Source: Yersinia aleksiciae (lineage in GTDB: Bacteria; Pseudomonadota; Gammaproteobacteria; Enterobacterales; Enterobacteriaceae). Taken from it: 64,000 nucleotides of DNA. The stretch lies in NCBI RefSeq assembly GCF_001047675.1, contig NZ_CP011975.1:2768073-2832072 (forward strand), written 5' to 3'. A program made the translations under genes and the position numbers. Position 1 is the first letter of the stretch; each line of letters starts with the position of its first letter. The notes below the pieces were generated by a model. That model did no database searches. It had not been told where the DNA came from and saw nothing but the letters and a program-made list of their open reading frames with translations. Below are positions 11,744 through 23,392 of this stretch, piece after piece.

Positions 11744-13219
11744 GTGAATACACAGCAACTGGCGAAACTACGTACTATCGTGCCCGAGATGCGCCGCGTC
11801 CGGCACATTCACTTTATCGGCATTGGTGGTGCCGGCATGGGTGGTATCGCTGAAGTGTTGGCAAACGAAGGTTATCAGATTAGCGGTTCCGATTTGGCAC
11901 CCAACCCGGTCACTCAGCATTTGGCTTCATTGGGCGCGCAGATCTATTTCCATCACCGCCCAGAGAACGTGCTAGATGCCAGTGTGGTGGTCGTTTCAAC
12001 GGCAATTTCGGCGGATAACCCCGAGATTGTCGCAGCTCGCGAGGCGCGTATTCCGGTGATCCGCCGCGCAGAAATGCTCGCTGAATTAATGCGTTATCGC
12101 CATGGGATTGCGGTTGCAGGTACCCACGGTAAAACCACCACAACAGCGATGGTTTCCAGCATCTATGCCGAAGCGGGTTTGGATCCAACGTTTGTGAATG
12201 GCGGATTGGTAAAAGCCGCGGGTACGCACGCGCGCTTGGGCTCAAGCCGCTATCTGATAGCTGAAGCGGATGAAAGCGATGCATCATTCCTGCATTTGCA
12301 ACCGATGGTGGCGATTGTTACCAATATTGAAGCCGACCACATGGATACCTACCAGGGCGACTTCGAGAACTTAAAACAGACATTTATTAACTTTTTGCAC
12401 AATTTGCCATTCTATGGTCGTGCCGTGATGTGTATCGATGATCCTGTGGTGCGCGAGTTGTTGCCACGTGTTGGCCGCCATATCACCACTTACGGTTTCA
12501 GTGACGATGCTGATGTGCAAATTGCCAGCTATCGGCAGGACGGCCCACAGGGGCACTTCACGCTTAAGCGCTTGGATAAGCCATTGATGACTGTGACCTT
12601 GAATGCACCGGGTCGTCACAATGCACTGAATGCGGCAGCAGCGGTTGCGGTAGCGACCGAAGAGGGCATTGAGGACGATGACATCCTGCGCGCGCTGGCA
12701 GGATTCCAGGGGACAGGTCGCCGTTTTGATTTCCTCGGCAACTTCCCACTGGCACCGGTTAATGGCAAAGAGGGCAGCGTGATGTTGGTGGATGATTATG
12801 GTCATCACCCAACGGAAGTGGATGCCACCGTTAAAGCGGCACGAGCCGGTTGGCCGGATAAACGTATCGTGATGGTGTTCCAGCCGCACCGTTATACCCG
12901 CACCCGCGACCTGTATGACGATTTTGCTAATGTGCTATCGCAAGTTGATGTTTTGCTGATGTTGGATGTGTATGCCGCAGGTGAAACGCCGATCCCTGGC
13001 GCAGATAGCCGCTCGTTATGCCGTACTATCCGCAACCGTGGCAAGTTAGACCCGATTTTGGTTTCAGACAGTGAAACCGTACCAGAAGTGTTGGCGCAAG
13101 TGCTGAATGGCGATGATCTGATTCTGGTTCAGGGCGCAGGTAATATTGGTAAAATTGCCCGTAAATTGGCTGAGCTTAAATTGCAGCCACAGATTAAAAA
13201 CGAGGAACATCATGGCTGA
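11744..13219 (+). CDS. murC: MurC, UDP-MurNAc:L-alanine ligase
   Basis: MurC makes the first committed addition of the stem peptide. From the GTG at 11744 the product is 491 aa, the E. coli length, and begins [14 protein letters not shown] at 11732 would add four residues; I prefer 11744 because it matches the family start and has AAGAGAAAC just upstream. Motifs are [12 protein letters not shown] near residue 22, the P-loop GTHGKTTTT near 126, and DDYGHHPTE near 345. Its 3' end overlaps ddlB by 8 bp. Confidence 0.97.
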   Translation: MNTQQLAKLRTIVPEMRRVRHIHFIGIGGAGMGGIAEVLANEGYQISGSDLAPNPVTQHLASLGAQIYFHHRPENVLDASVVVVSTAISADNPEIVAAREARIPVIRRAEMLAELMRYRHGIAVAGTHGKTTTTAMVSSIYAEAGLDPTFVNGGLVKAAGTHARLGSSRYLIAEADESDASFLHLQPMVAIVTNIEADHMDTYQGDFENLKQTFINFLHNLPFYGRAVMCIDDPVVRELLPRVGRHITTYGFSDDADVQIASYRQDGPQGHFTLKRLDKPLMTVTLNAPGRHNALNAAAAVAVATEEGIEDDDILRALAGFQGTGRRFDFLGNFPLAPVNGKEGSVMLVDDYGHHPTEVDATVKAARAGWPDKRIVMVFQPHRYTRTRDLYDDFANVLSQVDVLLMLDVYAAGETPIPGADSRSLCRTIRNRGKLDPILVSDSETVPEVLAQVLNGDDLILVQGAGNIGKIARKLAELKLQPQIKNEEHHG

Positions 13220-14132
13220 GAAAGTTGCGGTACTGCTGGGGGGGACCTCCGCCGAACGTGAAGTGTCATTGCTATCCGGTCAGGCTGTTTTAGCGGGCCT
13301 GCGAGAAGCCGGTATCGACGCCCATGGCGTTGATACTAAAGACTTCCCGGTAACTCAGCTTAAAGAGCAGGGCTTTGATAAGGTCTTTATCGCCTTACAT
13401 GGCCGTGGTGGCGAAGATGGTACCTTGCAAGGCGTTTTGGAGTTTCTGGGCCTGCCTTATACCGGTAGCGGCGTGATGGCATCCGCCCTAACCATGGATA
13501 AATTGCGCACTAAATTAGTGTGGCAAGCGCTGGGTTTACCGATTTCGCCTTATGTAGCGTTGAATCGTCAACAGTTTGAAACACTTTCGTCAGAGGAATT
13601 GGCGGCCCGTGTCGCTAAGCTTGGCCTGCCATTAATCGTGAAGCCAAGCCATGAAGGCTCCAGTGTTGGCATGAGCAAGGTGGATCACGCCAATGAGTTA
13701 CAGAGTGCGCTGGTTGAGGCGTTCCGCCATGACACTGATGTGCTAATTGAGAAATGGTTGAGCGGCCCGGAATTTACCGTCGGCATCCTCGGTGATGACG
13801 TTTTACCGTCGATCCGTATTCAAGTGCCTGGCGTGTTTTATGACTATGAAGCTAAATATTTGTCCGATGAGACACAGTACTTCTGCCCAAGCGGCCTGAG
13901 CACTGAGTTGGAGCAACAATTAGCCGCATTGGCATTGCAGGCTTATCAAGCGCTGGGTTGCAGCGGTTGGGGGCGTGTTGATGTTATGCAAGACAGCGAC
14001 GGCAATTTTTACTTGCTTGAAGTGAATACTTCTCCGGGTATGACTAGCCACAGTTTAGTGCCGATGGCAGCCCGCCAATATGGGTTGAGTTTCTCCCAGT
14101 TGGTGGCCCGAATTCTGACGTTGGCTGACTGA
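13212..14132 (+). CDS. ddlB: DdlB, D-alanine:D-alanine ligase
   Basis: DdlB makes the D-Ala-D-Ala dipeptide used by MurF. The ATG at 13212 gives [20 protein letters not shown] and 306 aa, as in E. coli; the longer open frame upstream is murC sequence. It is an ATP-grasp enzyme with the conserved [13 protein letters not shown] loop in the middle and the metal-binding [15 protein letters not shown] motif near the C-terminus. An AGGA ribosome binding site precedes the start. Confidence 0.97.
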   Translation: MAEKVAVLLGGTSAEREVSLLSGQAVLAGLREAGIDAHGVDTKDFPVTQLKEQGFDKVFIALHGRGGEDGTLQGVLEFLGLPYTGSGVMASALTMDKLRTKLVWQALGLPISPYVALNRQQFETLSSEELAARVAKLGLPLIVKPSHEGSSVGMSKVDHANELQSALVEAFRHDTDVLIEKWLSGPEFTVGILGDDVLPSIRIQVPGVFYDYEAKYLSDETQYFCPSGLSTELEQQLAALALQAYQALGCSGWGRVDVMQDSDGNFYLLEVNTSPGMTSHSLVPMAARQYGLSFSQLVARILTLAD

Positions 14133-14133
14133 G

Positions 14134-14991
14134 ATGTCGCAAGCTGCCCTGAATGCGCGTGAACGTGCAGCGGAAAATACCGCAGCCCGGCGCAGTAACG
14201 GAGGCCAATTGGCGGGTATGGTTTTCCTGCTGATGGTGCTTGGGACCATACTCTGGGGCGGTTGGGTAGTGGTGGGTTGGATGAAAGATGCTAGCCGATT
14301 GCCGCTGTCGAAACTGGTGGTAACGGGTGAGCGCCATTACACCACCAATGATGATATTCGCCAGGCGATTCTGGCATTGGGCGCACCGGGCACGTTTATG
14401 ACGCAGGATGTGAACATCATCCAGCAACAGATTGAACGCTTGCCTTGGATTCAGCAGGCCAGTGTGCGTAAACAGTGGCCGGATGAGCTGAAAATCCATC
14501 TGGTGGAGTATGTGCCCTTTGCCCGCTGGAATGATTTGCATATGGTTGATGAGCAGGGGCGGTCATTCAGTGTTCCCTCTGAGCGAATTGGCAAACAGAA
14601 ACTGCCACTACTGTATGGCCCGGAAGGCAGTGAACAGGATGTTCTGGAAGGCTACCGGGCAATGAGCAAGGTGTTAGCGGCCAACAAGTATCAGCTAAAA
14701 ATGGCGGCGATGAGTGCTCGGCATTCTTGGCAGTTGGCCTTAGATAATGATGTTCGGCTGGAGCTGGGACGGGATGACCGGATGGGGCGTTTACAACGTT
14801 TCATCGAGTTATATCCGCTGTTGCAACAGCAGCCAGATAAGCGCGTCAGTTATGTAGATTTGCGGTATGAGACAGGGGCGGCAATAGGTTGGGCTCCGGT
14901 ATTCATCGGCAGTCAGGGTGGTGAGCCACCAATAAATGGCCAGCAGAACAGTAATCCGCAACAGAATCAGGCACAGGCAAAACAACAATGA
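14134..14991 (+). CDS. ftsQ: FtsQ, divisome membrane protein
   Basis: FtsQ links early and late division proteins in the inner membrane. The 285-aa product has a short cytoplasmic tail, one transmembrane segment at about residues 27-50, a POTRA domain starting at [13 protein letters not shown] and a beta domain after it. A glutamine- and asparagine-rich tail ([18 protein letters not shown]) makes it slightly longer than the 276-aa E. coli protein. It overlaps ftsA by 4 bp. Confidence 0.96.
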   Translation: MSQAALNARERAAENTAARRSNGGQLAGMVFLLMVLGTILWGGWVVVGWMKDASRLPLSKLVVTGERHYTTNDDIRQAILALGAPGTFMTQDVNIIQQQIERLPWIQQASVRKQWPDELKIHLVEYVPFARWNDLHMVDEQGRSFSVPSERIGKQKLPLLYGPEGSEQDVLEGYRAMSKVLAANKYQLKMAAMSARHSWQLALDNDVRLELGRDDRMGRLQRFIELYPLLQQQPDKRVSYVDLRYETGAAIGWAPVFIGSQGGEPPINGQQNSNPQQNQAQAKQQ

Positions 14992-16244
14992 TCAAGTCGA
15001 CGGACAGAAAACTGGTAGTAGGTCTTGAGATCGGAACGGCAAAGGTCTCCGCATTGGTAGGGGAAGTTCTGCCCGATGGCATGGTCAATATTATTGGGGT
15101 CGGCAGTTGCCCGTCCCGTGGCATGGATAAGGGTGGGGTTAACGACCTTGAATCGGTAGTGAAATGCGTTCAGCGCGCTATCGATCAGGCTGAGTTAATG
15201 GCAGATTGCCAAATTTCATCTGTCTATTTGGCGTTATCGGGCAAACATATCAGCTGCCAGAATGAAATAGGGATGGTTCCTATTTCAGAAGAAGAAGTAA
15301 CTCAGGAAGATGTAGAGAACGTAGTACATACCGCGAAGTCGGTACGTGTGCGTGATGAGCATCGCATCCTGCACGTTATTCCGCAGGAATATGCCATCGA
15401 TTATCAGGAAGGCATCAAAAATCCTGTTGGTCTTTCTGGTGTGCGGATGCAGGCCAAAGTGCACCTGATTACCTGCCATAACGATATGGCAAAAAATATC
15501 GTCAAAGCGGTGGAACGTTGTGGCCTCAAAGTGGACCAACTGATTTTCGCCGGTTTGGCAGCCAGTTATGCCGTATTGACGGAAGATGAACGTGAGCTGG
15601 GTGTCTGTGTGGTCGACATCGGCGGTGGCACCATGGATATGGCGGTTTATACCGGTGGCGCGTTGCGGCACACCAAAGTCATCCCTTACGCCGGGAACGT
15701 GGTCACCAGCGATATAGCTTATGCCTTCGGTACACCGCCAACAGATGCGGAAGCGATTAAAGTTCGACACGGCTGTGCGCTCGGGTCGATTGTCAGCAAG
15801 GACGAAAGTGTAGAAGTGCCAAGTGTTGGCGGACGCCCTCCGCGTAGTCTGCAAAGACAGACACTCGCTGAGGTTATAGAACCACGCTACACCGAATTGC
15901 TGAATTTAGTTAATGACGAGATTTTACAATTGCAGGAGCAGCTACGTCAGCAAGGCGTGAAGCATCATCTGGCAGCCGGTATCGTGCTGACTGGCGGTGC
16001 GGCACAAATTGATGGTCTGGCTGAATGTGCACAACGGGTGTTCCATGCCCAAGTGCGCATCGGTCAACCGCTCAATATCACCGGACTGACGGATTATGCA
16101 CAGGAGCCTTATTACTCCACTGCTGTTGGGTTATTGCATTACGGTAAAGAGTCTCATCTCAGTGGTGAGTCAGAAGTAGAAAAACGTGCCTCAGTGGGCA
16201 ATTGGTTTAAACGTATCAATAGCTGGCTGAGAAAAGAGTTTTAA
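14988..16244 (+). CDS. ftsA: FtsA, actin-like FtsZ membrane tether
   Basis: FtsA is an actin-fold ATPase that anchors FtsZ filaments to the inner membrane and recruits later division proteins. The 418-aa protein has the phosphate-1 motif [11 protein letters not shown] at the N-terminus, the phosphate-2 region [14 protein letters not shown], and [14 protein letters not shown]. It ends with the amphipathic membrane-targeting helix [16 protein letters not shown]. ftsZ follows after a 72-bp gap. Confidence 0.98.
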   Translation: MIKSTDRKLVVGLEIGTAKVSALVGEVLPDGMVNIIGVGSCPSRGMDKGGVNDLESVVKCVQRAIDQAELMADCQISSVYLALSGKHISCQNEIGMVPISEEEVTQEDVENVVHTAKSVRVRDEHRILHVIPQEYAIDYQEGIKNPVGLSGVRMQAKVHLITCHNDMAKNIVKAVERCGLKVDQLIFAGLAASYAVLTEDERELGVCVVDIGGGTMDMAVYTGGALRHTKVIPYAGNVVTSDIAYAFGTPPTDAEAIKVRHGCALGSIVSKDESVEVPSVGGRPPRSLQRQTLAEVIEPRYTELLNLVNDEILQLQEQLRQQGVKHHLAAGIVLTGGAAQIDGLAECAQRVFHAQVRIGQPLNITGLTDYAQEPYYSTAVGLLHYGKESHLSGESEVEKRASVGNWFKRINSWLRKEF

Positions 16245-16316
16245 TGTTTCAACAAAGAGATCAAGCTGAACATATTTTTTGATCTCGAAGCGACAGGCAC
16301 AAAACGGAGAGAAACT

Positions 16317-17468
16317 ATGTTTGAACCTATGGAACTAACCAATGACGCGGTGATTAAAGTCATCGGCGTCGGTGGTGGCGGTGGTAATGCCGTCGAACAC
16401 ATGGTGCGCGAGCGCATCGAAGGTGTTGAATTCTTCGCCGTTAATACAGACGCTCAGGCGCTACGTAAGACGGCTGTTGGCCAAACCATCCAGATTGGTA
16501 GCGGTATTACCAAAGGTTTGGGTGCTGGCGCGAACCCAGAAGTGGGTCGCAATTCAGCTGAAGAAGACCGTGAAGCTCTGCGTGCTGCTCTTGAAGGCGC
16601 AGACATGGTCTTTATCGCCGCAGGCATGGGCGGTGGTACAGGTACTGGTGCTGCCCCTGTTGTTGCCGAAGTGGCAAAAGAACTGGGTATTTTGACAGTG
16701 GCCGTGGTGACTAAGCCTTTCAACTTTGAAGGCAAGAAACGCATGGCGTTCGCTGAGCAGGGTATTGCTGAGTTGTCCAAACATGTCGACTCATTGATCA
16801 CTATTCCGAACGATAAGTTGCTGAAAGTTCTGGGTCGTGGCATCTCTTTACTGGATGCATTCGGTGCGGCTAACGACGTATTGAAAGGCGCGGTTCAGGG
16901 TATTGCCGAGCTGATCACCCGCCCAGGCCTGATGAACGTCGACTTTGCTGACGTGCGCACAGTGATGTCCGAAATGGGTTATGCCATGATGGGCTCCGGT
17001 GTAGCTTGCGGTGAAGATCGTGCGGAAGAAGCAGCAGAAATGGCGATTTCCAGCCCGTTGTTGGAAGATATCGACCTGTCTGGTGCCCGTGGCGTGCTGG
17101 TCAACATTACTGCCGGTTTCGATTTGCGTTTGGATGAGTTCGAAACTGTGGGTAACACCATTCGTGCATTCGCGTCCGACAATGCGACTGTGGTTATCGG
17201 TACATCGTTAGACCCAGAGATGAACGATGAATTGCGTGTCACTGTGGTGGCGACCGGTATCGGCATGGACAAACGTCCTGAAATCACGCTGGTGACCAAC
17301 AAACAGACTCAGCCTGTGATGGACCACCGTTACCAGCAGCATGGCATGTCTCCTTTACCTCAGGAAGTTAAACCTGCGGCTAAAGTGGTCAATGATCCAA
17401 CTGCTCAAACCAATAAAGAGCCCGATTATTTGGATATTCCGGCGTTTTTGCGTAAGCAAGCCGACTAA
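16317..17468 (+). CDS. ftsZ: FtsZ, tubulin-like division GTPase
   Basis: FtsZ polymerises into the Z ring that organises cell division. At 383 aa it has the E. coli length. The tubulin signature GGGTGTG lies near residues 106-112, and the synergy-loop region ([17 protein letters not shown]) is intact. The C-terminal peptide [14 protein letters not shown], which binds FtsA, ZipA and ZapD, is also intact. A GGAGA ribosome binding site lies just before ATG 16317. Confidence 0.99.
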   Translation: MFEPMELTNDAVIKVIGVGGGGGNAVEHMVRERIEGVEFFAVNTDAQALRKTAVGQTIQIGSGITKGLGAGANPEVGRNSAEEDREALRAALEGADMVFIAAGMGGGTGTGAAPVVAEVAKELGILTVAVVTKPFNFEGKKRMAFAEQGIAELSKHVDSLITIPNDKLLKVLGRGISLLDAFGAANDVLKGAVQGIAELITRPGLMNVDFADVRTVMSEMGYAMMGSGVACGEDRAEEAAEMAISSPLLEDIDLSGARGVLVNITAGFDLRLDEFETVGNTIRAFASDNATVVIGTSLDPEMNDELRVTVVATGIGMDKRPEITLVTNKQTQPVMDHRYQQHGMSPLPQEVKPAAKVVNDPTAQTNKEPDYLDIPAFLRKQAD

Positions 17469-17529
17469 TTTCCGAAAATATTGGAATCTCCGCTCTTTGT
17501 GCTAAACTGTCCCGCCGATCTTGTTATAA

Positions 17530-18489
<960 letters not shown>

Positions 18490-18491
18490 GG

Positions 18492-19028
18492 CTATTTATC
18501 ACCATCACTTTTGGTTGCGTTGGCACTCTCTCCGGCCAACGCAGCTAATCGTTCCAATATTGTCCTCAGTTTTTCAGGGCTACGGCTCGCTAATTCTCTT
18601 AATTCCTTAGCACTTTCCAAACTTAAATGACGTAATGGCGGAGATTTCCCAGGATTTTCCGACGATTTTGCGGCATCTTGCGTAATGTTATGACCCTTAG
18701 CCATTAAGGATGGATTAATCCTGATGTCGATTGAAGACAATGATGGTAGAATTTGCGCTCGTAGTGCAGAAAGTAAAGCGGGTTGCTCATAGCGTAAGCG
18801 CATTAACCAGCTGGCATTCGCGGTTTCTAGCACTAAAACACTCTGTCGATAGTTAGCGACACGGCACCACGGCTGTAATTGTGACGGGAGCAATCCTTTT
18901 ACCGCACGGTTAAGTTTTAACAGTGCAGTCGCGCGTTGTTGTACGTTATGTAGCGGTCCGTTTTCTGCTGCAACCGCATCATCGAACAGAACATCTAATA
19001 ATTGTGGGCGGTTTTCACGCATTGACAA
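18492..19028 (-). CDS. DUF721 protein, DciA-like replicative helicase loader homologue
   Basis: This 178-aa protein has the DUF721/DciA pattern in residues about 25-105: [20 protein letters not shown], then [22 protein letters not shown], then IDIRINP. DciA is the ancestral loader of the replicative helicase DnaB in many bacteria; E. coli lost it and uses phage-derived DnaC. The C-terminal 70 residues are polar and probably flexible. It is transcribed against lpxC and divergently from secM, with starts only 22 bp apart. Either the first ATG or the second, two codons later, could be used. Family membership is fairly sure; its role in a DnaC-type host is unknown. Confidence 0.8.
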   Translation of the reverse strand: MSMRENRPQLLDVLFDDAVAAENGPLHNVQQRATALLKLNRAVKGLLPSQLQPWCRVANYRQSVLVLETANASWLMRLRYEQPALLSALRAQILPSLSSIDIRINPSLMAKGHNITQDAAKSSENPGKSPPLRHLSLESAKELRELASRSPEKLRTILERLAALAGESANATKSDGDK

Positions 19029-19050
19029 GGCTCCGGCGGATTTTAAACTC

Positions 19051-19584
19051 GTGATCGGTATTCTAAATCGTTGGCGACAATTTGGTAGACGTTATTTCTG
19101 GCCGCATCTCTTATTGGGGATGGTCGCGGCGAGTCTTGGCGTGCCTTCAAATCTGTCTGGCGTGCCAGATCAAACCGCGATACCGAACACATCATCAAGC
19201 CAAAGTCGTCAGAATCATGGTGCGACAAACTTTAACAGTTTGGCATTGCTACATGATATGCATCGTCGCCCTTCATTCAGCGTAGACTACTGGCAACAGC
19301 ATGCACTGCGCACGGTTATTCGTCACCTCTCATTTGCGCTGGCACCTCAAGCGGCTTATGCCAGAGCGCAAGAGGTCGCAGAAGTCGAACAGGTAGCGCC
19401 ATCACAAATTCAGCAGCTTGCGTTGCTGGATACACTGAACGCCCTCCTGACGCACGAGTTTAAACCACCCGCTATCATTCGTTATACCGAGCAGGTTAAA
19501 CGGCCTGTTCTTTCGTTACACAAACCTGGGCTTTGGCTTGCACAAGTGCAAGGCATCCGCGCCGGGCCTGCCAATTTCAGCTAA
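19051..19584 (+). CDS. secM: SecM, secretion monitor with ribosome-arrest peptide
   Basis: SecM is an exported peptide whose translation stalls until SecA/SecYEG pulls on it, which raises secA translation. The product is 177 aa from GTG 19051. It has a long N-terminal hydrophobic signal ([16 protein letters not shown], about residues 16-31) and ends with the arrest motif [23 protein letters not shown] and the Trp are conserved; E. coli has WI where this protein has WL, and the upstream Phe is not obvious. secA lies 77 bp downstream. Confidence 0.95.
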   Translation: MIGILNRWRQFGRRYFWPHLLLGMVAASLGVPSNLSGVPDQTAIPNTSSSQSRQNHGATNFNSLALLHDMHRRPSFSVDYWQQHALRTVIRHLSFALAPQAAYARAQEVAEVEQVAPSQIQQLALLDTLNALLTHEFKPPAIIRYTEQVKRPVLSLHKPGLWLAQVQGIRAGPANFS

Positions 19585-19585
19585 T

Positions 19586-19655
19586 TATTCTCTTGGTCTA
19601 CCCCAATTTTATGCAACCTTTGGCCGCCGGTTTGGTGGTCTTGTAAGAGATATTA
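19586..19655 (+). promoter_or_regulatory. secM-secA RNA hairpin masking the secA ribosome binding site
   Basis: TCTCTT just after the secM stop (19589-19594) can pair with AAGAGA (19645-19650), which contains the secA Shine-Dalgarno. Inside it, GGCCGCC (19622-19628) pairs with GGTGGTC (19634-19640) with two G-U pairs and a 5-nt loop. This matches the known design in E. coli, where a ribosome stalled on SecM opens the structure and exposes the secA start. Confidence 0.65.
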
Positions 19656-19661
19656 AGAATC

Positions 19662-22376
19662 ATGCTAATCAAATTATTAACCAAAGTTTTTGGCAGCCGT
19701 AACGATCGTACACTGCGTCGTATGCGCAAAGTGGTTGAGCTTATCAACCGCATGGAACCTGAAATTGAAAAACTGACCGATGCTGAATTGCGCGCCAAAA
19801 CAGACGAATTCCGTGAGCGCCTGGCAAAAGGTGCAGTGCTGGAAACCTTGATTCCTGAGGCGTTTGCCGTGGTGCGCGAAGCCAGTAAACGTGTGTTTTG
19901 TATGCGCCACTTCGACGTACAGCTGCTCGGCGGTATGGTACTGAATGAGCGTTGCATCGCTGAAATGCGTACGGGTGAAGGTAAAACGCTGACCGCAACA
20001 CTACCCGCTTACCTCAATGCATTGAGTGGCCGTGGTGTGCACGTGGTTACCGTCAACGACTATCTGGCCCAGCGTGACGCCGAAAATAACCGTCCATTAT
20101 TCGAGTTCCTTGGCCTGAGTGTGGGCATCAACTTGCCGAATATGACGGCACCAGCCAAGCGTGCGGCTTATGCTGCGGACATCACCTACGGTACGAACAA
20201 CGAATACGGTTTTGACTATCTGCGCGATAACATGGCATTCAGCCCAGAAGAGCGGGTACAGCGTAAGCTGCATTATGCGTTGGTGGATGAGGTTGACTCC
20301 ATCTTGATCGATGAAGCCCGTACTCCGTTGATTATCTCTGGCCCAGCCGAAGATAGTTCCGAGATGTATATTCGGGTTAACAAACTGATTCCAAAACTGA
20401 TTCGTCAGGAAAAAGAGGACTCAGAGACCTTCCAGGGTGAAGGCCACTTCTCAGTGGACGAAAAATCACGTCAGGTTCACCTGACAGAGCGTGGTTTGAT
20501 TCTGATTGAGCAAATGTTGGTGGAAGCGGGCATTATGGAAGAGGGCGAGTCGCTCTATTCTCCAACTAACATCATGTTGATGCACCACGTCACGGCAGCA
20601 CTGCGCGCGCATGTGCTGTTTGCCCGCGATGTTGATTACATTGTGAAAGACGGCGAAGTTATCATCGTCGACGAACACACCGGCCGTACCATGCAGGGGC
20701 GTCGCTGGTCAGATGGCCTGCATCAGGCAATTGAAGCAAAAGAAGGCGTAGAAATTCAGAACGAGAACCAGACGCTGGCTTCCATCACCTTCCAGAACTA
20801 CTTCCGTTTGTACGAAAAACTGGCTGGTATGACCGGTACCGCAGATACCGAAGCATTTGAATTTAGCTCCATTTACAAGCTGGATACCATTGTTGTACCT
20901 ACTAATCGTCCAATGATTCGTAAGGATTTAGCTGACTTAGTCTATATGACCGAGCAGGAAAAGATTGGCGCTATCATTGAAGATATCCGTGAGCGTACTG
21001 CGAATGGTCAGCCTGTGTTAGTCGGGACCATCTCGATTGAGAAGTCTGAAGTGGTATCCGCTGAGTTAACCAAAGCGGGTATTGAGCACAAAGTTCTGAA
21101 CGCTAAATTCCACGCAATGGAAGCGGATATTGTTTCTCAAGCGGGTCAACCGGGTGCGGTCACTATCGCAACCAACATGGCCGGCCGTGGTACTGACATC
21201 GTGTTGGGGGGGAGCTGGCAGAGTGAGATTGCCGCGCTAGAAAATCCGACTGAAGATCAAATTGCTGCCATCAAAGCAGCATGGCAGATTCGCCATGATG
21301 CGGTACTGGCATCAGGTGGTTTGCACATTATTGGTACTGAGCGTCATGAATCACGCCGTATCGATAACCAGTTACGTGGCCGTGCGGGTCGTCAGGGTGA
21401 TGCAGGTTCTTCACGCTTCTATCTATCAATGGAAGATGCGTTGATGCGTATTTTTGCCTCTGACCGTGTGTCTGGCATGATGCGTAAACTGGGTATGAAA
21501 CCGGGCGAAGCCATTGAACATCCATGGGTCACCAAGGCTATTGCTAACGCACAGCGTAAAGTTGAAAGCCGTAACTTCGATATTCGTAAGCAATTACTGG
21601 AATATGATGATGTAGCCAGCGACCAACGTCGCGCAATCTACAGCCAGCGTAACGAGCTGCTGGATGTGTCTGATGTTAGCGAAACCATCAACAGCATCCG
21701 TGAAGATGTTTTCAAAACAGTTATCGACAGCTACATTCCAACTCAGTCACTGGAAGAGATGTGGGATGTTGAAGGACTGGAACAGCGCCTGAAAAATGAT
21801 TTCGATCTTGATATGCCAATTGCAAAGTGGCTGGAAGATGAGCCGCAGCTGCATGAAGAGACATTACGTGAGCGTATTCTTCAGCAGGCGATCGAAGTTT
21901 ATCACCGCAAGGAGGAAGTTGTTGGCGTTGAAATGATGCGCAACTTCGAAAAAGGCGTGATGCTGCAAACGCTTGATTCCTTATGGAAAGAGCATTTGGC
22001 TGCAATGGACTACCTGCGTCAGGGTATCCATTTACGTGGTTATGCGCAAAAAGATCCTAAGCAAGAATATAAGCGTGAATCCTTCGCTATGTTTGCCGCT
22101 ATGCTGGAATCACTGAAATATGAAGTGATTAGCGTACTGAGCAAAGTGCAGGTGCGGATGCCAGAAGAGGTAGAAGCGCTGGAAGTACAACGTCGTGAAG
22201 AAGCGGAGCGTTTAGCTAAACAGCAACAGTTGAGCCATCAGTCTGACAACAGCGCATTGATGTCACAGGAAGAGATCAATGTTGCCGCCAATCTTGAGCG
22301 CAAAGTGGGTCGTAACGATCCATGCCCATGTGGTTCAGGCAAAAAATACAAACAGTGCCATGGTAGCCTACAGTAA
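19662..22376 (+). CDS. secA: SecA, preprotein translocase ATPase
   Basis: SecA drives post-translational export through SecYEG. The 904-aa motor has the Walker A motif [13 protein letters not shown] near residue 102, the DEAD-like [16 protein letters not shown] near 206, helicase motifs [10 protein letters not shown] and [11 protein letters not shown] in the second motor domain, and the C-terminal zinc-binding tail [14 protein letters not shown]. It is translated downstream of secM and probably induced by secretion stress through that leader. Confidence 0.99.
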   Translation: MLIKLLTKVFGSRNDRTLRRMRKVVELINRMEPEIEKLTDAELRAKTDEFRERLAKGAVLETLIPEAFAVVREASKRVFCMRHFDVQLLGGMVLNERCIAEMRTGEGKTLTATLPAYLNALSGRGVHVVTVNDYLAQRDAENNRPLFEFLGLSVGINLPNMTAPAKRAAYAADITYGTNNEYGFDYLRDNMAFSPEERVQRKLHYALVDEVDSILIDEARTPLIISGPAEDSSEMYIRVNKLIPKLIRQEKEDSETFQGEGHFSVDEKSRQVHLTERGLILIEQMLVEAGIMEEGESLYSPTNIMLMHHVTAALRAHVLFARDVDYIVKDGEVIIVDEHTGRTMQGRRWSDGLHQAIEAKEGVEIQNENQTLASITFQNYFRLYEKLAGMTGTADTEAFEFSSIYKLDTIVVPTNRPMIRKDLADLVYMTEQEKIGAIIEDIRERTANGQPVLVGTISIEKSEVVSAELTKAGIEHKVLNAKFHAMEADIVSQAGQPGAVTIATNMAGRGTDIVLGGSWQSEIAALENPTEDQIAAIKAAWQIRHDAVLASGGLHIIGTERHESRRIDNQLRGRAGRQGDAGSSRFYLSMEDALMRIFASDRVSGMMRKLGMKPGEAIEHPWVTKAIANAQRKVESRNFDIRKQLLEYDDVASDQRRAIYSQRNELLDVSDVSETINSIREDVFKTVIDSYIPTQSLEEMWDVEGLEQRLKNDFDLDMPIAKWLEDEPQLHEETLRERILQQAIEVYHRKEEVVGVEMMRNFEKGVMLQTLDSLWKEHLAAMDYLRQGIHLRGYAQKDPKQEYKRESFAMFAAMLESLKYEVISVLSKVQVRMPEEVEALEVQRREEAERLAKQQQLSHQSDNSALMSQEEINVAANLERKVGRNDPCPCGSGKKYKQCHGSLQ

Positions 22377-22404
22377 TAGTTAGGCCACGGGTCACACTGA
22401 CAAT

Positions 22405-22447
22405 AAGGGCGGCTAAATACCGCCCTTTATTTTGGCTTTTTTTTGTC
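22405..22447 (+). terminator. Rho-independent terminator after secA
   Basis: AAGGGCGG (22405-22412) pairs perfectly with CCGCCCTT (22420-22427) across a 7-nt loop. A T-rich tract follows. Confidence 0.88.
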
Positions 22448-22513
22448 GTTTTTACCTTAGGATAAGCAAATAGGGAGCGATATGAGTCCGCACCCTTAAC
22501 AGGAGAAAGAGAA

Positions 22514-22909
22514 TTGAAACATTTACAGATTGCGGTAGGGATTATTCGCAACGCCCAGCAGGAGATTTTTATTGCTCAGCGAGCCGCTGACTCCCACATG
22601 GCGGGGTTTTGGGAGTTCCCTGGTGGGAAGATTGAGCAGGGTGAAACACCGGAACTGGCTTTAAAACGCGAACTGTTGGAAGAAACAGGGATTGTGGTGC
22701 AAAAAGCCACTTTGCTCAAAGTACTGGAGCATACTTTTGCGGATCGTATCGTGACATTAACTTTCTACATAGTTGAAGCGTGGGACGGCGAACCCTTTGG
22801 CCGCGAAGGGCAACCGATGCGCTGGGTGAGACAATCTGAATTGTTGGCTGAAGAGTTTCCACCCGCTAATGCAGCAATTATCGAACTACTCACTACCCTT
22901 CGACCTTAA
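22514..22909 (+). CDS. mutT: MutT, 8-oxo-dGTP diphosphatase
   Basis: MutT hydrolyses 8-oxo-dGTP to keep oxidised guanine out of DNA. The 131-aa protein starts at TTG 22514, preceded by an AGGAGAAAGAG ribosome binding site, and reads MKHLQIAVGII. The Nudix box is complete: G38, E44, R52-E53, E56-E57 and G59. The last codons and the stop lie inside an ERIC element that starts near 22893, so the C-terminal TTLRP differs from E. coli. Confidence 0.96.
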   Translation: MKHLQIAVGIIRNAQQEIFIAQRAADSHMAGFWEFPGGKIEQGETPELALKRELLEETGIVVQKATLLKVLEHTFADRIVTLTFYIVEAWDGEPFGREGQPMRWVRQSELLAEEFPPANAAIIELLTTLRP

Positions 22910-23017
22910 AGTTGCAGGGTTGTTAGCTGCGTACACTTACCCGAATCACTTACTTTAGTAAGTTCATCGGGATTCGTTCGCTGGCTGCCTAGCTGCAACT
23001 TCAATTACGTTGGGTAT
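22893..23017. repeat. ERIC element (about 125 bp) overlapping the mutT 3' end
   Basis: The element runs from CTACCCTTCGACCTTAAAG through a central palindrome (CCCGAATCACTTAC / GTAAGTTCATCGGG) to GCAACTTCAATTACGTTGGGTAT. Its outer ends form inverted repeats (AGTTGCAGG near 22909-22917 versus AGCTGCAACT at 22991-23000). Size and core match ERIC sequences known from Yersinia. A second intact copy lies at 42529-42654. Confidence 0.85.
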
Positions 23018-23080
23018 TGCATTGTAGTTAATATTATTGAGTTGCTCTATTTTGTGGGGTAATAGCAGGTGCTAAAATTA

Positions 23081-23287
23081 TCAGTGCGTAGGGGGTTCTT
23101 CCTCGCTCCATTCGTCACTGTCGGATAACTCACCACTGCTGGAAATACGTTTCTCTTCGTCTGCCCACTCACCTAAGTCAATAAGTTGGCAACGCTTGCA
23201 ACAGAAAGGGCGGTAAGGGCTTTGTTCACCCCAAATAACGATTTTCCCACAAGTTGGGCAGTTAACCTCGATGACTTCGGGTTCCAT
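23081..23287 (-). CDS. yacG: YacG, DNA gyrase inhibitor zinc protein
   Basis: From the ATG at 23287 the product is 68 aa starting [15 protein letters not shown]. The four zinc-binding cysteines are C10, C13, C29 and C33, followed by an acidic tail rich in Ser, Asp and Glu. YacG of E. coli binds GyrB and inhibits gyrase. It sits downstream of zapD and coaE on the same strand, as in E. coli, and is separated from zapD by a small ERIC derivative. Confidence 0.94.
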   Translation of the reverse strand: MEPEVIEVNCPTCGKIVIWGEQSPYRPFCCKRCQLIDLGEWADEEKRISSSGELSDSDEWSEEEPPTH

Positions 23288-23307
23288 ATTCTCTCCTAAA
23301 ATCTTTC

Positions 23308-23380
23308 TATACCCTCCATCTTTCAAGTCGCAGGCGGATGGGCTTGCCGTCTTCCTACTTCTTGAAATCTATTGGGTATC
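23308..23380. repeat. Internally deleted ERIC derivative
   Basis: The stretch begins TATACCCTCCATCTTTCAAG and ends CTTGAAATCTATTGGGTAT, so the two ends are imperfect inverted repeats like the ERIC termini at 22893-23017. The central ERIC palindrome is missing and the unit is only about 73 bp. It fills most of the gap between zapD and yacG. Confidence 0.65.
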
Positions 23381-23392
23381 ATTATAACTAAA

